Notes: generated by a model not told the origin, from the sequence alone. Counted from the stretch's first letter, positions 48,251-60,760 are shown. The stretch is 64,000 nt of DNA from Heliocidaris erythrogramma (GCA_025617745.1 CM046861.1:13354516-13418515), one strand, 5' to 3'. A program made the numbers and translations.

Positions 48251-50721
48251 ATCATGCGTGGACTAATTGACATCCCTTCAGAGTTCAGACCACTCGTATT
48301 CATTCTTCCAAGTAGGGTGGCTGCGGCCGCGGGGTTCACGGTCAGCCACTCGTGATCATGCATGCTTTTCAAATGCTCTGTAATTTCCATTGCCAATTAC
48401 TTTTCATGATAAATTTTACATGAGAACAATTGTTGTTTGTATTTATTTCTCTTACGTTTCACAAATGTAGTAGTGAAAGTCTGTATGTCTGATAAATATC
48501 CAGGAAATCTAGCGCAAGTTCACAGAGGTCACGTAGTAAAACGTATTTCGGAAGCAACTACTTCCGTCACTGGTCAGCTGGCCCTTTGTTTACATTTCCA
48601 CCTCACTTCTTGTGAATGAAATTTCATGCTGATGACATCACCTGAAAGGTGATAAGATTTTTCCTAGAATGATATGTGGCACATATGACAAAAAAGAGGC
48701 TTATTTTTTATTAAAACAATATATTTATCAAAAACACCTTTTTTCCTATAGTACTGTGCCATATTTCAAATAAAGGGGAAAAAAATCAACGATTTTTTTT
48801 TTGGTAACAAATTTGGATCGATCCAGTTAAGTTTTGCCAGGTGGCAGAAGCATTTTTTTCTTTTTTACGGTTTTCCTCCCGAGAACTTCCTTATAAGGTC
48901 AAGTCATGTGCTCATGGTGTAATATTCGGGTCTTCGGGTTTGCTGTAGATTTTCCTACTTAGTCTCAGAAACTAGACCGTTTTATTTTTTACAGTGCGTG
49001 CTGATTATATGCGAGCGGCCGCAGGCGCGTGATATACATGTACAAAATTATGCAGCGCAAAGGTGCGTATTATTATTATTAATTTAAGTCTTGGAACATA
49101 TGGGATGACAAGAAAAACTCCAAGCGGCGCGACAACATTACTGGCACTAGTCCATGGGCACTAATCCTGTCTAGGTTTGTTCCGCGCGAAAGCTAACTGT
49201 ATACATATATGTAAATAAATTTTAGGGTCTGCCAGGCGAATTTAGCTATACTAATAGTAACCAAGTCAGCGTGATCGTGATGACGTAATGTTTTGGTGGG
49301 AGATTTGAAAATTGGATTGTGGGATTGATATACATGCATGTGCAATGATTATATCAGCAGTGCATGTATGATTGAATATTTTTTATAGGGAAAATGGAAA
49401 TTTATGATTATTTTAAGGACATGGGTCATGGGGAACGGGAGAGGAGCTCGCAAGATACATCACAGAGTTGTCAAACTTGTGTTTTATTGATTACAACTGA
49501 TTACAAATTCATAACTTTCTTATTTCTTATCAGATTTTGTTCCAACTTTCTCCAATCTTTTTCTCTCATTTTTCTTCATTTATTCAAATCAACTTAATAC
49601 CAGGGTGAAGTTCAATTTAGTCCTTTGGTATCTTTATGTATTAAACTTTTTGTGACTTTTCATTTTTCATATTTATTATAGATGTAAAACTTACAGGAAT
49701 GCAGGAAAATCTAATGTCTATTGTCAGTGTAGATCTAGACAGATACTACCATTGTCTAGCATAATTAATTGATTATGATACTGAAAGAGGGTTCTATTAA
49801 ATGGGGAATTCTTTAAATTAATGACATTTCAGTACTTTGGCATTTTCTAAAAATATCTTATTCTCACTTGGAACTCACTTGATCCAGGATTATTCAGTCT
49901 TATAGATTGTTCCTATCCATGGTTTCCTACCATAACCTCACGTAGTGTATGTGGGTTTCCTTTGCCTTGGTTGGGGTTGTCGTCATATTTATCTGTGTCA
50001 TCTTTCCATCAGTTTTTTCCAGTCCAGATAAGAAGCGGTTGATTGTGGACTTTGTGGTACTTTCCATAACATGTCATCATTTTTTGTCATCAGAAACAAT
50101 GACACTAGAGTCTTTCAAAATAAAGCATCATTTATGTCTAATCATATTTTATGTCTAATCATGTTTGTTTCCATGAATAATGCAATTGGCCCCATCACTT
50201 ATTATTCTCTTGTGAGTTGTGATAAAAGAAAAAAAATGTCACCATATAGATCTGCAAAGATATGATACCTGTAAAGTTTATTCATGAGAAATAAAACTCT
50301 ATTGAGGTAGGTCCAATAGAAGTTCATTGCCATTTTCATAAATTAATTTTTACCTTCAAATATGAAGACGATACATGTATGTTTCAAGTGATGTATATTG
50401 CTAAATGTGCATGGGGGCTTAACAAGACTATAGATGTATAATAATATGATTTACGACATGAATATGGTATTGTGAATTGGAACTACAATGTTTCATTGGT
50501 AAACTTTATAGACTATCGATCCAGATTCCAAGTAGAATAAAATTACATGTACATGTATCTTTATTTGTCTACCAGCAACTCTACTGAACAGGTTCATCAA
50601 TCACTTTCACCTTCAAGTTTCAACTACTTTGAACAAGTTATAAGTGGAGCTCAAGTTACTGTTTGGCAGTAAGAATAGCATATTTTGCATACTGTGCAGA
50701 ATGATACTGGAATTTCAAGAG

Positions 50722-50752
<31 letters not shown>

Positions 50753-51631
50753 AGGGTAGGAAATAAGTATGTTTAGAAAATAGGTTGGCCTGTATAAATA
50801 CATGTATTTACATGAGGAAAATAAGTAATATATCCTCGTAGCATTGTGTAGCCCAAATTTTATGAACAATTTCAAATGAAAGTTTCTCTGTATTGATGCG
50901 AAAAATGTATACATGTACGTTTTTGTTGTAAGCATCCATAATGTTTTTGTTTGATTATATTTGTTTTTACAGATCTACACAATACTCAAGTGATAGGGTA
51001 TATTGATCAATTGCTTGATTGATTGATATCTTGATTGATTTTGTTTAATTTCATGTCAATTCTTTCTTTTTTTTAGGGGGGGGGGGGTCTGGTAACATAT
51101 TAGGGGTTTAGTGTTCCCTGAAGTAATAATTGAGGAAACATCTACTGAGCACAAATCATCATGGCCACTCAAACCGTTCAGATGGATTATCTTTCAGCTC
51201 AAGCCAGTTTAGACAAAGATTTACAACAATATTACATGTAATATTCTTCCCACAGCATATGGTTTTCAGCAAGGTCAGAGTACCCATGTCTACGCACAGG
51301 CTTATCTGCGCGATTCTGGAAAAAAAACTTGCAATAAACGCAAAACATAGATAACACACTTGGTGCTTATATCTAAAAGTGGTTGACTTCAGAACCCGGG
51401 GCCTAATGCTTTATAGTGCTCTGTTATCTTCATTAGATGTAGATGTATAAAAAGTCCTTGGTTTGGGTTTTTTTTTACATTTTAGGGTCTAGAGCGAAAT
51501 TTAGGGACCCCTAGTGTAGCGGAATCCTGTACTGTCTTGCCTGACTATATTGTTACACATGTACAGTTACATATCTTCTTTGATTATATTTCCCCCATCT
51601 CTCTCTCTCTCTCTCATTTCCTTGCTTGCAG
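48251..51631. other. no supported gene; probably upstream part of the TMEM gene
   Basis: The 5' exons of the TMEM134/230-family gene should lie here or further left, but I could not identify them. A 26-codon ATG frame at 51162 (MATQTVQMDYLSAQ) has no donor that joins. (GA)n followed by poly(G) occurs at 50722-50753 and (CT)n before 51615. Confidence 0.4.
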
Positions 51632-51726
51632 CCCTTGATAGACCCTACAGCACATGGCAGTTCTGCTGGTACCTTTAAAGTGGCAGAAGGGGACCCAGAT
51701 AGCAATGTAGACAAACCTGGCACGTG
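51632..51726 (+). CDS. TMEM-family exon a
   Basis: Acceptor CTTGCTTGCAG, donor GTATGT. Polar cytoplasmic part, ends in phase 2 (TG of Trp). Confidence 0.7.
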
Positions 51727-54700
51727 GTATGTAGTTTTACTGCAAGCATGTCATTTAGTTGAATTTAAGTGGCACATGGTCAATTTGGAATCTTTCAATA
51801 CTGCTTTTACGAAAGACCTAAAGGTAGAATGGTCCATATGCTACTTATTCTGTTAAAAAAAATTAAAGTCGGGTCAAACAAAAGGAAAACTTAGACCTTG
51901 GTCTAACTTTATTTGTTAAACTCGACTGTAGGCTGAGCTTAAACCCAGCATTATATTTAACTTTTAGTATAATACGGACCAAAGATTTTGAAGTAGAAAA
52001 CTTAAAATGTATAACAACAGAATATATATATAAATTGGGAAAAATTCTTATTTGTTGAGTTTGCAATTTCATTAAGGTCAGGCATATTAAAGGGCGAGTC
52101 AATTAGAATTACATTTCATGATAATATCAAAGTATTGTGTCAATATTGCTAGAAATCGCATATACTTTTTATTAAAAAGATCTGTGTACTTCTCTAAGCT
52201 TCGTTGAAATTGCCTAAATCGCACGTTTATCAGCTAGTCTGTCACGCCCCTCGAAAAATAGGGCCCAGTCACGTGCCTTGTCAGGTGACCTGTGACGTAC
52301 CATCGGGAACGTCTAGCTAGCGGACGACGCTTGTCTGTGTATATCCAGTGCAGGGAATTTTGGATAGGCATGATAGGAGTGCATATCTCAAGAAAATGCC
52401 GCGGAGATGTGTTGTTGCTGGTGCAGCAAAGGCACCAGCGATGGTGTCAGTCTGCACACCTTTCCTAAAGGTGATGCAACTCAAAAAATTTGGATTTCAA
52501 GGATCAAGCTGACGCGAGCTAGCTCAGTGGGATGGCCCTTCCGCTCACACTCAGTCACAGTACTGTTTGCAGTGACCACTTCAGGGAGGAGGACTTCGAT
52601 AGTCAGGCCCTCAGGCCAGGGGCTGTATGACCAGCTAGGATTTGCGCCCAAGAATAAAATGCTGCGGCCGACAGCTATCCCTGTCATCAGACTGGGAACT
52701 GAGGGCTGTGGAACTGGAAGCCAAACACAGGGAGCTAAAAAAAACAAGAGTCGGTCTGCAGTTCTGAAGCTGGAGTCACTGGAGAAAAAGAGGGTAGGTC
52801 TACCGTACCGTACCGTAGAGCCCCGGGGGGGGGGGGGGGGGCACTCAACCTGTTTTTGGATGTGGGTGTGCCGCTGCCAATCTCAAAACAGGGGGCTAAG
52901 GAGCTAAATGGTTAATTGAGGAAGCTCATTTTTGAGGGTCTAAGGAGAGAACGGGCTCATGGGCAGAGCTAATTTTAGCTGCTCACTACTCTGGTACACA
53001 TACGGTGCATGAACTGAGTCAGCGGTCGCAGCGCTGTTTTTAACGCTGTACATGCCGCGCCACTGCACTGGCTCGATGTCGCATGCAGATTGATCTCGCT
53101 GAGCCGCCGCTAGCACTAGTAATACCGTGTTCAGTTAGGGGGCACTAGGTCGCCCAGCTCCCCGCTGCGCTGGCCTGGGAGGCTAGGGAGCGACCGTTCC
53201 CGGACAATGGGCTGTGCGCATTGTTTTCTCATATTCTAGGGAGCGAGTCGGAAGCCAATCGAGGTGCGGTTAGTGAAAATCTGAAAATCGCATATCATGG
53301 GAGCGACCCGAGAAGGTTGAAAATGGGGGACGTCACAGCGGCACATACATGTGTGACATATATATGTGAGTGCCCCCCCCCCCCCGGGGAGGCAGCTAGC
53401 TTGCAGCACACGATTTTGCTGTAATTGTTGTAATATATTTAGACTTTCATCCAGTCTTTCAGTGTACTTGGTTGTTATCATAAGCACGCACATAAAGATT
53501 CGCAAGGTACGGTCAGCAGTAAAGCGACTGTCCACACGTCTACTTGTCTGTAAAATATTACGTTTTTCCAAAACATAAACCTAATCCAAAAGAGGAATTA
53601 TCATGGGTAAAGTGTTTGAAAAAATGCCAGACTTGTCATTTGACCTCTACTAAAATGTCTAAACAACCTATTCAAATCCTTTTGGGGGACTTAAAGATTG
53701 TCGAAATTGTATAAATAGTGATATGAAAATGGATAAATTATCATTCATTTACATTGCCAACATATTAGTCAACCTTAGTGGCTTCGCGGGGACTTCCCGA
53801 TGCTACGTCAAATCGCTCTAGCCAATCAGCTGTCAATTTTTGGGGGCGTTCCCAAATTAGTGAGTTTTTTGACCAATTTCTTGTTACTGGGCAATTTTTT
53901 TTCTTTAAAAATGTCAGAATTGTGTCATTGGACCTATGTACTACATTTTTAGCCCCAATGTTGATTCTAATTGACTCGCCCTTTAAAGGAAAACAAAATG
54001 CATTATAATGTGTGTCCCTAAAATTCCAGGATGCATGTACCAGGTACTTTTTACATGTACATGTATGTACCATACTATTTTGATTTTTATTTTGTAGGTG
54101 GTTCCAGAAAGCAGAACTCAAAGAGTACAGAAATTCTCTGCTGGTATCTTTTATATTGCTGGTAGTTGGTTCAGGTGAGATTGTTTCTATGTTGTTTTGT
54201 TGTTGTTTTTTATTGTTATTCAGGCCTAATAGTAATTCTTTATGTTAATTTAAAGAAGGGATGTAGGAAAAATAAGAATAGTGTTCTGTTATATTTTATT
54301 TGGATTTGTGAAGCCATTCACTGAAACTATAAATTCATGCAATACTGTACCAATATTTGTAAATCATGGTGTTGATGAGGTCATTCTTGGCCTGTGCAAG
54401 TTGTTATGTTGACCACTGAATGATCATGTTACCCTGCACGTTTACATCAGTGGTCCAACTGTGGTAGAAAATCCATGGCTGCAGCTTAGTGTACATGTTG
54501 AAATTTATGAATTTTGACCGTTTGCTCTTTTCTCCCCCTCTCTCTCTCTCTCTTTATTGTAGCCCTTATTCTCATTGGAATCGTACTTGAAATAGGCCAG
54601 ACAGGTAAGGTTGAGATTATTTTGAATTTGTACTATCTCACGTTCAATTTATTTGTGAAACATGTTTCAGTGAAGTAAAGCATGTTGTTTAGTCTGGCCT

Positions 54701-57589
54701 CCATATGGAAACACTATTTCTCCCCTCAATAACCATGACAATGAAATAATAAACTGGAGCAGTGATCAGCTCTGGAAAGCTGTGGAAAAAAAAAACCCAG
54801 AAAGAGCTCAGATGGTAAAAAACAATAAAAAAAAAACAAACACATAAGAATTGCTGTGAAGAAATATTGCTTTTACAACTGCAGATCTAATTTAATGAGT
54901 TCCTATGCACAGAAAAGTAATTTTTACCTTGAAACATGAGTGGACATTTAACTAAGTTTCACTAGTTCTATGACACATGCTCTGGTAGCAGTTGCTTTGG
55001 GGTCAATATCCTGGGAGCATTTCATTAAGCGTTTTGTCAGTGATTTTTACCGACAACTGTTATAAGCTACTGAAATCCTTGCATCTGATTGGGTGAGAGC
55101 AAATTTGTCAGTAAAAATCACTGACAAAACGCTTGATGAAATGCTCCCCACGTATTAACCAAATTCCCAACTCCAACTCTGAACTCTACCCCTAAACCCA
55201 GTTTGGCACTTTCCAGTTGTTCCAATCCCAAATATTTTGTATTTTTTTACATTGATTTAAGTGATCATAAACATTTCTTATTCATCATAACACGACATGC
55301 AATGTCATTCAATCGATTAACAGTCACTGCCTTTGATATAATCATTGAAAGAAGTTTTATCTTAATGATGAAAATTTCATTATGTTTTTCCCCCATAGGT
55401 CATGCAGCTGGTACTGTCTGTATTGTTGCGGGCGTTCTCATGTTTATTCCTGGATGTGAGTATCTTTTAGTGATCCCCAGTTGTCCCTTCATTTTGCTTA
55501 CTTTAGTCCAGGTTTAAAGGGAAGGTTGAGTTCTGGGAAAGGTCAAAAATCATTTGTGAGCTTTCTCATTCCTTTTATGTCAGTTTGGAAGGATATCATA
55601 GTCAAAATGTCCCCTGAAAAGAAATACTCCTCAAATGCTCTCATATTCCAAATATGACGAGAAATAGCTGAAGTGTTCAGGCCGAACATTCATGCCACAA
55701 GTGTGTACAGTCCCATATACCCATTTCTTTGTGCGGTGCAAGTGCTTTTCAGCGCAAATGTGTCAACTTCTTATCCTTTCAACGATTCGAAACGTGCACA
55801 GTATATACCGATTCTTATGTATACATGATCAACCTTTCCCAATTGCTTTGAGATAGTTTCTTTCACAGTGTAATCACATGACCAGAACTCGACTTTATCT
55901 TTAAACCCTGACTACGTGGGAAGTGTTTTGTCCACTGATTTATGAAGTGCTAAGTGTCAACCTCTTTTAATCCGAAAAAATTATCATGATTCTATAACTT
56001 AATGAACAAACAAAATTATTTCAAAATGAAAGCAATCTCTCATTTTCATTTCATGAATAAATTAATTCCATTTATTCATTTTGTTGTAGAATTACATTAC
56101 AGCCATTGGCAGATCCAGGAGATCCCCCATAGGATCTACGGCCGGACGTCCCCCCCCCCCCCCCCCCCCCCCCTTTTGGAAGAAAAGTATGCATTTTGAC
56201 CTTAGACGATCTGCCATTTTCTCGATTGTGCCCCCCCCCCCCCCCTCCCCCCTTTAGAATGAAGAAAAAAAATACGGGCCTACCTTTTCCAAAAGTGGAT
56301 AAACCGTCATTTGTGTGCCCACTCTCATACTCAATACTGGATCCGCCCCTGATTACAGCATATTGAGTTTGACATCTGGGAGGCATTTCATCAAGTGTCT
56401 TGTTGGTGATTTTCACCAACAAATTTGCACTCAGCCAATCAGATGCAAGGATTTCAGTAGCTTATAACAGATATTGCAACTTGTCATTGATGACAAGGTT
56501 TATGAAACAGGGCCCGGATACTCCATGAATCAGTGGATGAAGTTGAACACGATTTGAATCAGTCTACCATTATGAATATGAGCCAAGGATCCTGTATAAT
56601 ATAGATGCTACTATGATCATGCATTATGTTCAAGATAAATGAGCCTTCAAGTTAAAAAATCAAGGTCTGTGAATAAAAAAGTGAAATAGAGCATGGTGTA
56701 CATACATGTATCTCTTTACTACCAGTTGAATGTCAATGAATAGATCATAGGAGTTGTCATATAGTATGTATGTACATTTATTTTCATTTTTTTTTAATTC
56801 TCTCTTTTCTTGTAATGAATGTCCTTGTGTATTGTACTCGATAAATTTGTCGGATTTGATTTCATTTTATTCAATAATCATTTCAAGTAATTTATTTTCC
56901 TGTTTGATCTCTTCTATTTAGATGTTAAAAAAAATATCTGACCCCCCAAAATCATTACCCAGTACATAATTTATATGTGACAAGGCAATGCAGTGAAGTT
57001 GGTTTAAATTGCGTGATGAGGCTAATACCATTTATATCAAACAGAATAGTTGAAAAAACATTCAGACAGGCCCGCATTCAGATTAAAGTGGCAATACCGG
57101 TTTCTTTTCTTTGATCATGTAAATTATTAGTTGTCCTTGTACTCCTAGCTAGAAATCTATCAGTTTTAACTGCCAATTTCTTCTTCCATGGCCATAAATC
57201 AATGCTTTGATTTGCTGCATAGGAATTAAGAGTGGCATTATTACTGTTAATTTTGCAGGTCAAAGGTCATAGAGGTCAATTTCCCATGAAATGTCCGGTT
57301 GTTAGGACCGTTATCGCAATATCTCAAGAACTGTTAGAGATATGAACTTCAGACTTGGTACTAGTGTGTATCACCATAGGAAGACGATGTGATTATATTT
57401 TTTGGTGATAAGTTAAAGGTCAAATGTCATAGAGGTAAATTTCCATGAAATTTCAGGTTTTTAGCCATGTATTCTCTCTCTCTCTCTCTCTCTCTTACAG
57501 TATACTACACGGGCTACGCTTACTTTGCAACCAAGGGCTACCAGGGATTTGATCTGAGTAATCTGAAATACTTCCGACTCAGCAAATGA
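51632..57589 (+). CDS. TMEM134/TMEM230-family (DUF872) two-pass membrane protein, C-terminal exons
   Basis: Five exons join in phase: 51632-51726, 54098-54174, 54563-54604, 55399-55455, 57501-57589, ending at a TGA. They encode about 119 residues. After a polar N-terminal part (PLIDPTAHGSSAGTFKVAEG, DKPGTWWFQK) come TM1 (LLVSFILLVVGSALILIGIV) and TM2 (VCIVAGVLMFIPGLYYTGYA). The tail ATKGYQGFDLSNLKYFRLSK matches the G-Y/H-x-G-Y/F signature of this family, which in TMEM230 and TMEM134 follows a PGxYH motif. LEIGQTG after TM1 and the ending favour TMEM134. TMEM230 acts in vesicle traffic; TMEM134 is poorly known. Upstream exons are not identified. The first intron in the window carries a THAP transposon (52091-53982). 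Confidence 0.8.
52091..53982 (+). mobile_element. THAP-encoding TTAA transposon 2 (Kolobok-like)
   Basis: Inverted ends AGGGCGAGTCAATTAGAAT at 52091 and the complement ending at 53982, with TTAA on both sides (52087-52090 and 53983-53986). It is 1892 bases, almost the length of transposon 1, and again has the THAP region a few hundred bases from its left end. The ends differ from those of transposon 1, so it is another family. Confidence 0.82.
52397..52795 (+). pseudogene. broken THAP-domain gene in transposon 2
   Basis: It starts MPRRCVVAG at 52397, then loses frame by one base. It goes on with SKGTSDGVSLHTFPKGDATQ and KIWISRIKLTRA in the second frame and VCSDHFREEDFDSQALRPGA in the third, followed by LGFAPKNKMLRPTAIPVI. 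Together these are the cysteines, Trp and C-x2-H-F of a THAP finger and the usual AVP-like end. At least two frame changes kill it. A donor (AAGAG|GTAGGT) near 52793 suggests the finger was once the first exon of a transposase. Confidence 0.78.
54098..54174 (+). CDS. TMEM-family exon b: first membrane segment
   Basis: Acceptor TATTTTGTAG, donor GTGAGA. Encodes WFQKAELKEYRNSLLVSFIL and LVVGS. Confidence 0.8.
54563..54604 (+). CDS. TMEM-family exon c
   Basis: 42 bases after a (CT)n-rich acceptor, donor GTAAGG. Encodes LILIGIVLEIGQT. Confidence 0.8.
55013..55149. mobile_element. MITE family M, copy 2
   Basis: Ends GGGAGCATTTCATTAAGCG and its inverse. Inverted relative to copy 1. In an intron of the TMEM-family gene. 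Confidence 0.8.
55399..55455 (+). CDS. TMEM-family exon d: second membrane segment
   Basis: Acceptor CCCCATAG, donor GTGAGT. Encodes HAAGTVCIVAGVLMFIPG. Confidence 0.8.
55515..55905 (+). repeat. dispersed repeat R2, copy 2
   Basis: Starts AAAGGGAAGGTTGAGTTCTG and includes TTGTGAGCTTTCTCATTCCT and ATATGACGAGAAATAGCTGA. It ends GAACTCGACTTTATC. Confidence 0.7.
56149..56250 (+). repeat. two poly(C) tracts
   Basis: About 23 C at 56150-56173 and about 17 C from 56230, in the last intron of the TMEM-family gene. Confidence 0.9.
56378..56515. mobile_element. MITE family M, copy 3
   Basis: GGGAGGCATTTCATCAAGTG at the left, TTTATGAAACAGGGCCC at the right, and the shared CAGCCAATCAGATGCAAGGA core. 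More diverged than copies 1 and 2. Confidence 0.75.
57257..57470 (+). repeat. direct repeat with AGGTCA motifs
   Basis: AGGTCAAAGGTCATAGAGGT at 57257 recurs with changes (AAGGTCAAATGTCATAGAGG) near 57414. The first copy is a perfect DR1 (57257-57269) plus a third AGGTCA at 57273. Confidence 0.7.
57501..57589 (+). CDS. TMEM-family last exon
   Basis: Acceptor (CT)n-TTACAG. Encodes YYTGYAYFATKGYQGFDLSN and the C terminus, then TGA. Confidence 0.82.
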
Positions 57590-57853
57590 CGACATTATCA
57601 CCAGTTATAAGTACAGTATTAACAGAAATATTTAGTCATGGCCTTATAACCTATCTGACCTTTACATATCATATATGATTACATCTGTCTTTAATAGCTA
57701 CCTCCTCTATATAAAGGCCAAATGTCTGTTGTGATCACCTATGTTCTCTCTCTAGAAAGAAATATGCATTACAGAACCTGCCTAGAAAGGATACCTGGCT
57801 ACAGTGGCCATTTTCTCCCGGATGGCCTAGTAGACTGTGATTTGATGTGCTCT
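57590..57853 (+). other. 3' untranslated region of the TMEM-family gene
   Basis: Follows the TGA at 57587-57589. The true transcript end is not determined; AATAAA-like signals occur further down, one at 63298. Confidence 0.5.
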
Positions 57854-58000
57854 GGGCCCTGTTTCATAAAACTTATTATCAATAACAACTGCCACATATC
57901 TATGACAAATTTGCTCTCAGCCAATCATATGCAAGTATTTCAGCTTATAACTCTTATTGTAACTTGTTTTAGATATCAAGTTTTATGAAACGGGGGCCCT
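57854..58000. mobile_element. MITE family M, copy 4
   Basis: GGGCCCTGTTTCATAAAACT and the inverse AGTTTTATGAAACGGGGGCC-like right end. The core CAGCCAATCATATGCAAGTA is conserved. Confidence 0.75.
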
Positions 58001-58941
58001 GGCACTATTAGCTCCAGGCGTTATTCCTCAAAGATATAGAATGAAGGCTTGAGTCGAGGGATTTGGTGTTGGGTTAGATATAGGTTGGGTATGGTTTTAG
58101 ATGCAAGGTTGGAATTAGGCATTCAATAAGCCACTTCGGAGATGCAATCTGAGCATGAGCAGATAAAGGTCATCTGTACCAAATTCTAAAACCCACTGAC
58201 ACTAATATTCGATATGTGCTCATGAATGTCATGTAATCATTATTCAATTATGCACTAATGGTGCATTTCATGATATCCAGGTGGAAGTATTCTTTTTAAA
58301 GGGGGAAACAAAAGCTATTCATGAGGCACCTCTATCACTCCCAGAGTTATTTTTCTGAAGTGCACATAAAGGGCCCTCCATGTCTAAAATATCTGTGGAT
58401 ATTAATGGGGTCATTTGTACCATGCGCTAACCCCGAACTGGCTTAGTACTGTACAAAATGGCAATAGGGCAATTGCTACCATAGTGTGTGTCGTGTCAAT
58501 CTCCTATGTTTGGCTGTACATAAATTGTCATTCATAGACAATGCAGAGATTTATACTTCTTTTGTATTTCTTCTTCACCTTACTTCCATTGTAAAATGTC
58601 TGGTATTGCCTATTAATGCAGTTATGGTTTGTACAAGGAGAATAATGTATTTGTTCTTTTTCTCTAAATTGCATAAATTAAACATTTGAGTTAGTGTTGT
58701 ATGATGCAAATGCATACTCTACTCTTGCCACTTTTGAAATATGAATGAAATGAATCCTAACATTTACAGAATGTTGCCCTTTTATTGATATGGAAGGATA
58801 CTTCAATATATTTTATTTATGAAGTAAAAATTGAAGGAAATAATGGATTTCAACTTGAATCGTAGGGGGAAAATTATAGTTATTGACATCATTAGTAAGA
58901 AAGACATGTCAATCATCATTCGAACTCTTCTAAATGCCATG
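58001..58941. other. no gene seen downstream of the TMEM-family gene
   Basis: AT-rich sequence without supported frames. Confidence 0.4.
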
Positions 58942-59021
58942 TTAACCCATTAAAAACAAGAATTGGGTGGCTCCTGTATAATGTCTGTGGAAATCTGAGA
59001 ATTTAGTCGTCGATGGGTTAA
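58942..59021. mobile_element. 80-base TTAA MITE, copy 1
   Basis: TTAACCCAT at the left and ATGGGTTAA at the right. It shares GTGGAAATCTGAGAATTTAG with the copy at 59760. Confidence 0.6.
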
Positions 59022-59759
59022 ATGTAGACCATAGAGGTAAAGTGAATGCAGATGGATAGCTTTGGGTAGCTATGTCATTTTAAATTTGAACATTCTGGTT
59101 ACAAAAACTGCCAGAAGCATATATTGAATAGAAATTAGTCTTGAAATTAGTCTCACTCCAATTAAATGTGCCATATAAAGTATTGTGGTGTTTAACTTGC
59201 CTATTGCCTTCTAAAGACGCTCAATATAATTGAGGACAGCCACTGAACAAAGAAATTCATTTTGAATTTTCATGTTTAGATCAATTCCTTTAGCAATAAG
59301 AACATATCAGAAAATTCTGATATTAAGCAATATCAGGTTTACATGATGAAGGTTATTAAAAGTGCATTAAAGAACTGAAATTCATATATTGTTACATTGA
59401 AATTGTCATGCATTAATGAGGCACTTTGCTAGACCTTTTCGTCTGACCTAATATGCTGAAAAGTTTTCAGAAAATTTGCAAAGTGCCAAAAAAAATATAT
59501 ATCCTAACCTACGATGTCAAATTTTGCTGAAGGGATGAAGAAAATTTAATAAAAATAATCAGAAAATGTTTTTTTCTTAATTTTCTGACAATAATTCAGG
59601 ATTTGTCGACAGAAGTGGGAAGTGAGGTATCATCCCACCTCTCCCCCTCTGGCATAATAATTTATTGTCGTTTTTTCATAATACTCTGGATAATTCTGAC
59701 AAATCTTTGTTGTTGCTACAAAACTATACTGAATGCATAGTTTTTGTTTTTTGTATTTA

Positions 59760-59830
59760 TTAACCCTATACCTACAGGAACCAGATATTAAGCCTATGGA
59801 AATTAGAGAATTCAGCAGACATTGGGTTAA
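59760..59830. mobile_element. 71-base TTAA MITE, copy 2
   Basis: TTAACCCTATACCTACAGG at the left, CATTGGGTTAA at the right. The left end resembles the TTAA MITE at 16410. Confidence 0.6.
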
Positions 59831-60129
59831 GGAAGGATATTAAAACTTGGTGTTGATATTCAAAGGTGGTGGATTAAAGTGATGTGAATTTCAGTACTGG
59901 TAGATGGAAAAGTGCAATTTATATTAGACTTGAATATGGGTTTTCATTTGTATATATCTGGAACTACTTTTTATGCTGATTTATGTATATATTATGTGTG
60001 AAGAAGGTCGGTCGCATTTGCTGTACCAATGCATTCAGATTTTATGCATGTACCAGTAATTCTTCATCAGATGCCAAGTGAAAAAGTAATTGCATGAATT
60101 CACCTGTTAAGAGCTATTGTATTTTAAAG

Positions 60130-60760
60130 ATAAGGGCGAGTTCTTGTCATGATTACATTGTGAAAGAAACTGTTTCGAAGCAATAGACCTGTTTACTAAT
60201 GTATTTATGCACGTTTTCTCTCCAGAATCCTTAGTTACCAACTATTTAATGCACCTGCTATGCATAATAGTATCTCGGTAGATGGAACCATTTTGCATGC
60301 AGTAGTTTTTGCTATGTCGGGCAAGCCTTTAGCAAGCTCTTGAGTCGTCAAGAGAAACTTTTGTTCAAGAAGTATTCATAAAATTAGTGAACAGGTCTTT
60401 TGTGAAAGGTCGAATAGTAAATAAGAATAGGCCATTTTCGTAACACATTCAAATTTAATACTTACCTCTTTGTCAAACTTTGTCAAACTGTGAGGCTGTG
60501 GTATCATCAAAAGGAAAAGCATATGAACTTACACAGTAATGTTCATATGGGACACATGTGTCATGAATGTGTGGTCCAAATACTTCAGCTAGTATTTCTT
60601 GTCATATTTCGAATACCGGTATGAGGGGATTTGTATAGCAATCCTTTTCAAGGGACATTTTATTATGATCTTCTTCCAAACTGACATAAAAAAGAATGAG
60701 AAAGCTCACAGATTATATTTTACCTTTACCGAACTCAACCTTTTCTTTAATAGTCAGAAT
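60130..60760 (-). repeat. dispersed repeat R2, copy 3, interrupted
   Basis: 60130-60185 matches the far end and 60540-60760 the near end of copy 2. The sequence between contains a possible MITE. Confidence 0.65.
60186..60395. mobile_element. MITE inside R2 copy 3
   Basis: Ends ACCTGTTTACTAATGTATTT and, inverted, ACCTGTTCACTAATTTTATG. Arms about 26 bases with mismatches. Confidence 0.5.

Noticed and set aside
51162-51242. Short ATG frame (MATQTVQMDYLSAQ...) as the first exon of the TMEM-family gene
   Set aside because: It stops after 26 codons and has no splice donor joining it in phase to the exon at 51632.
56072-56422. Gly-rich minus-strand frame
   Set aside because: Produced by poly(C) tracts and part of MITE copy 3.
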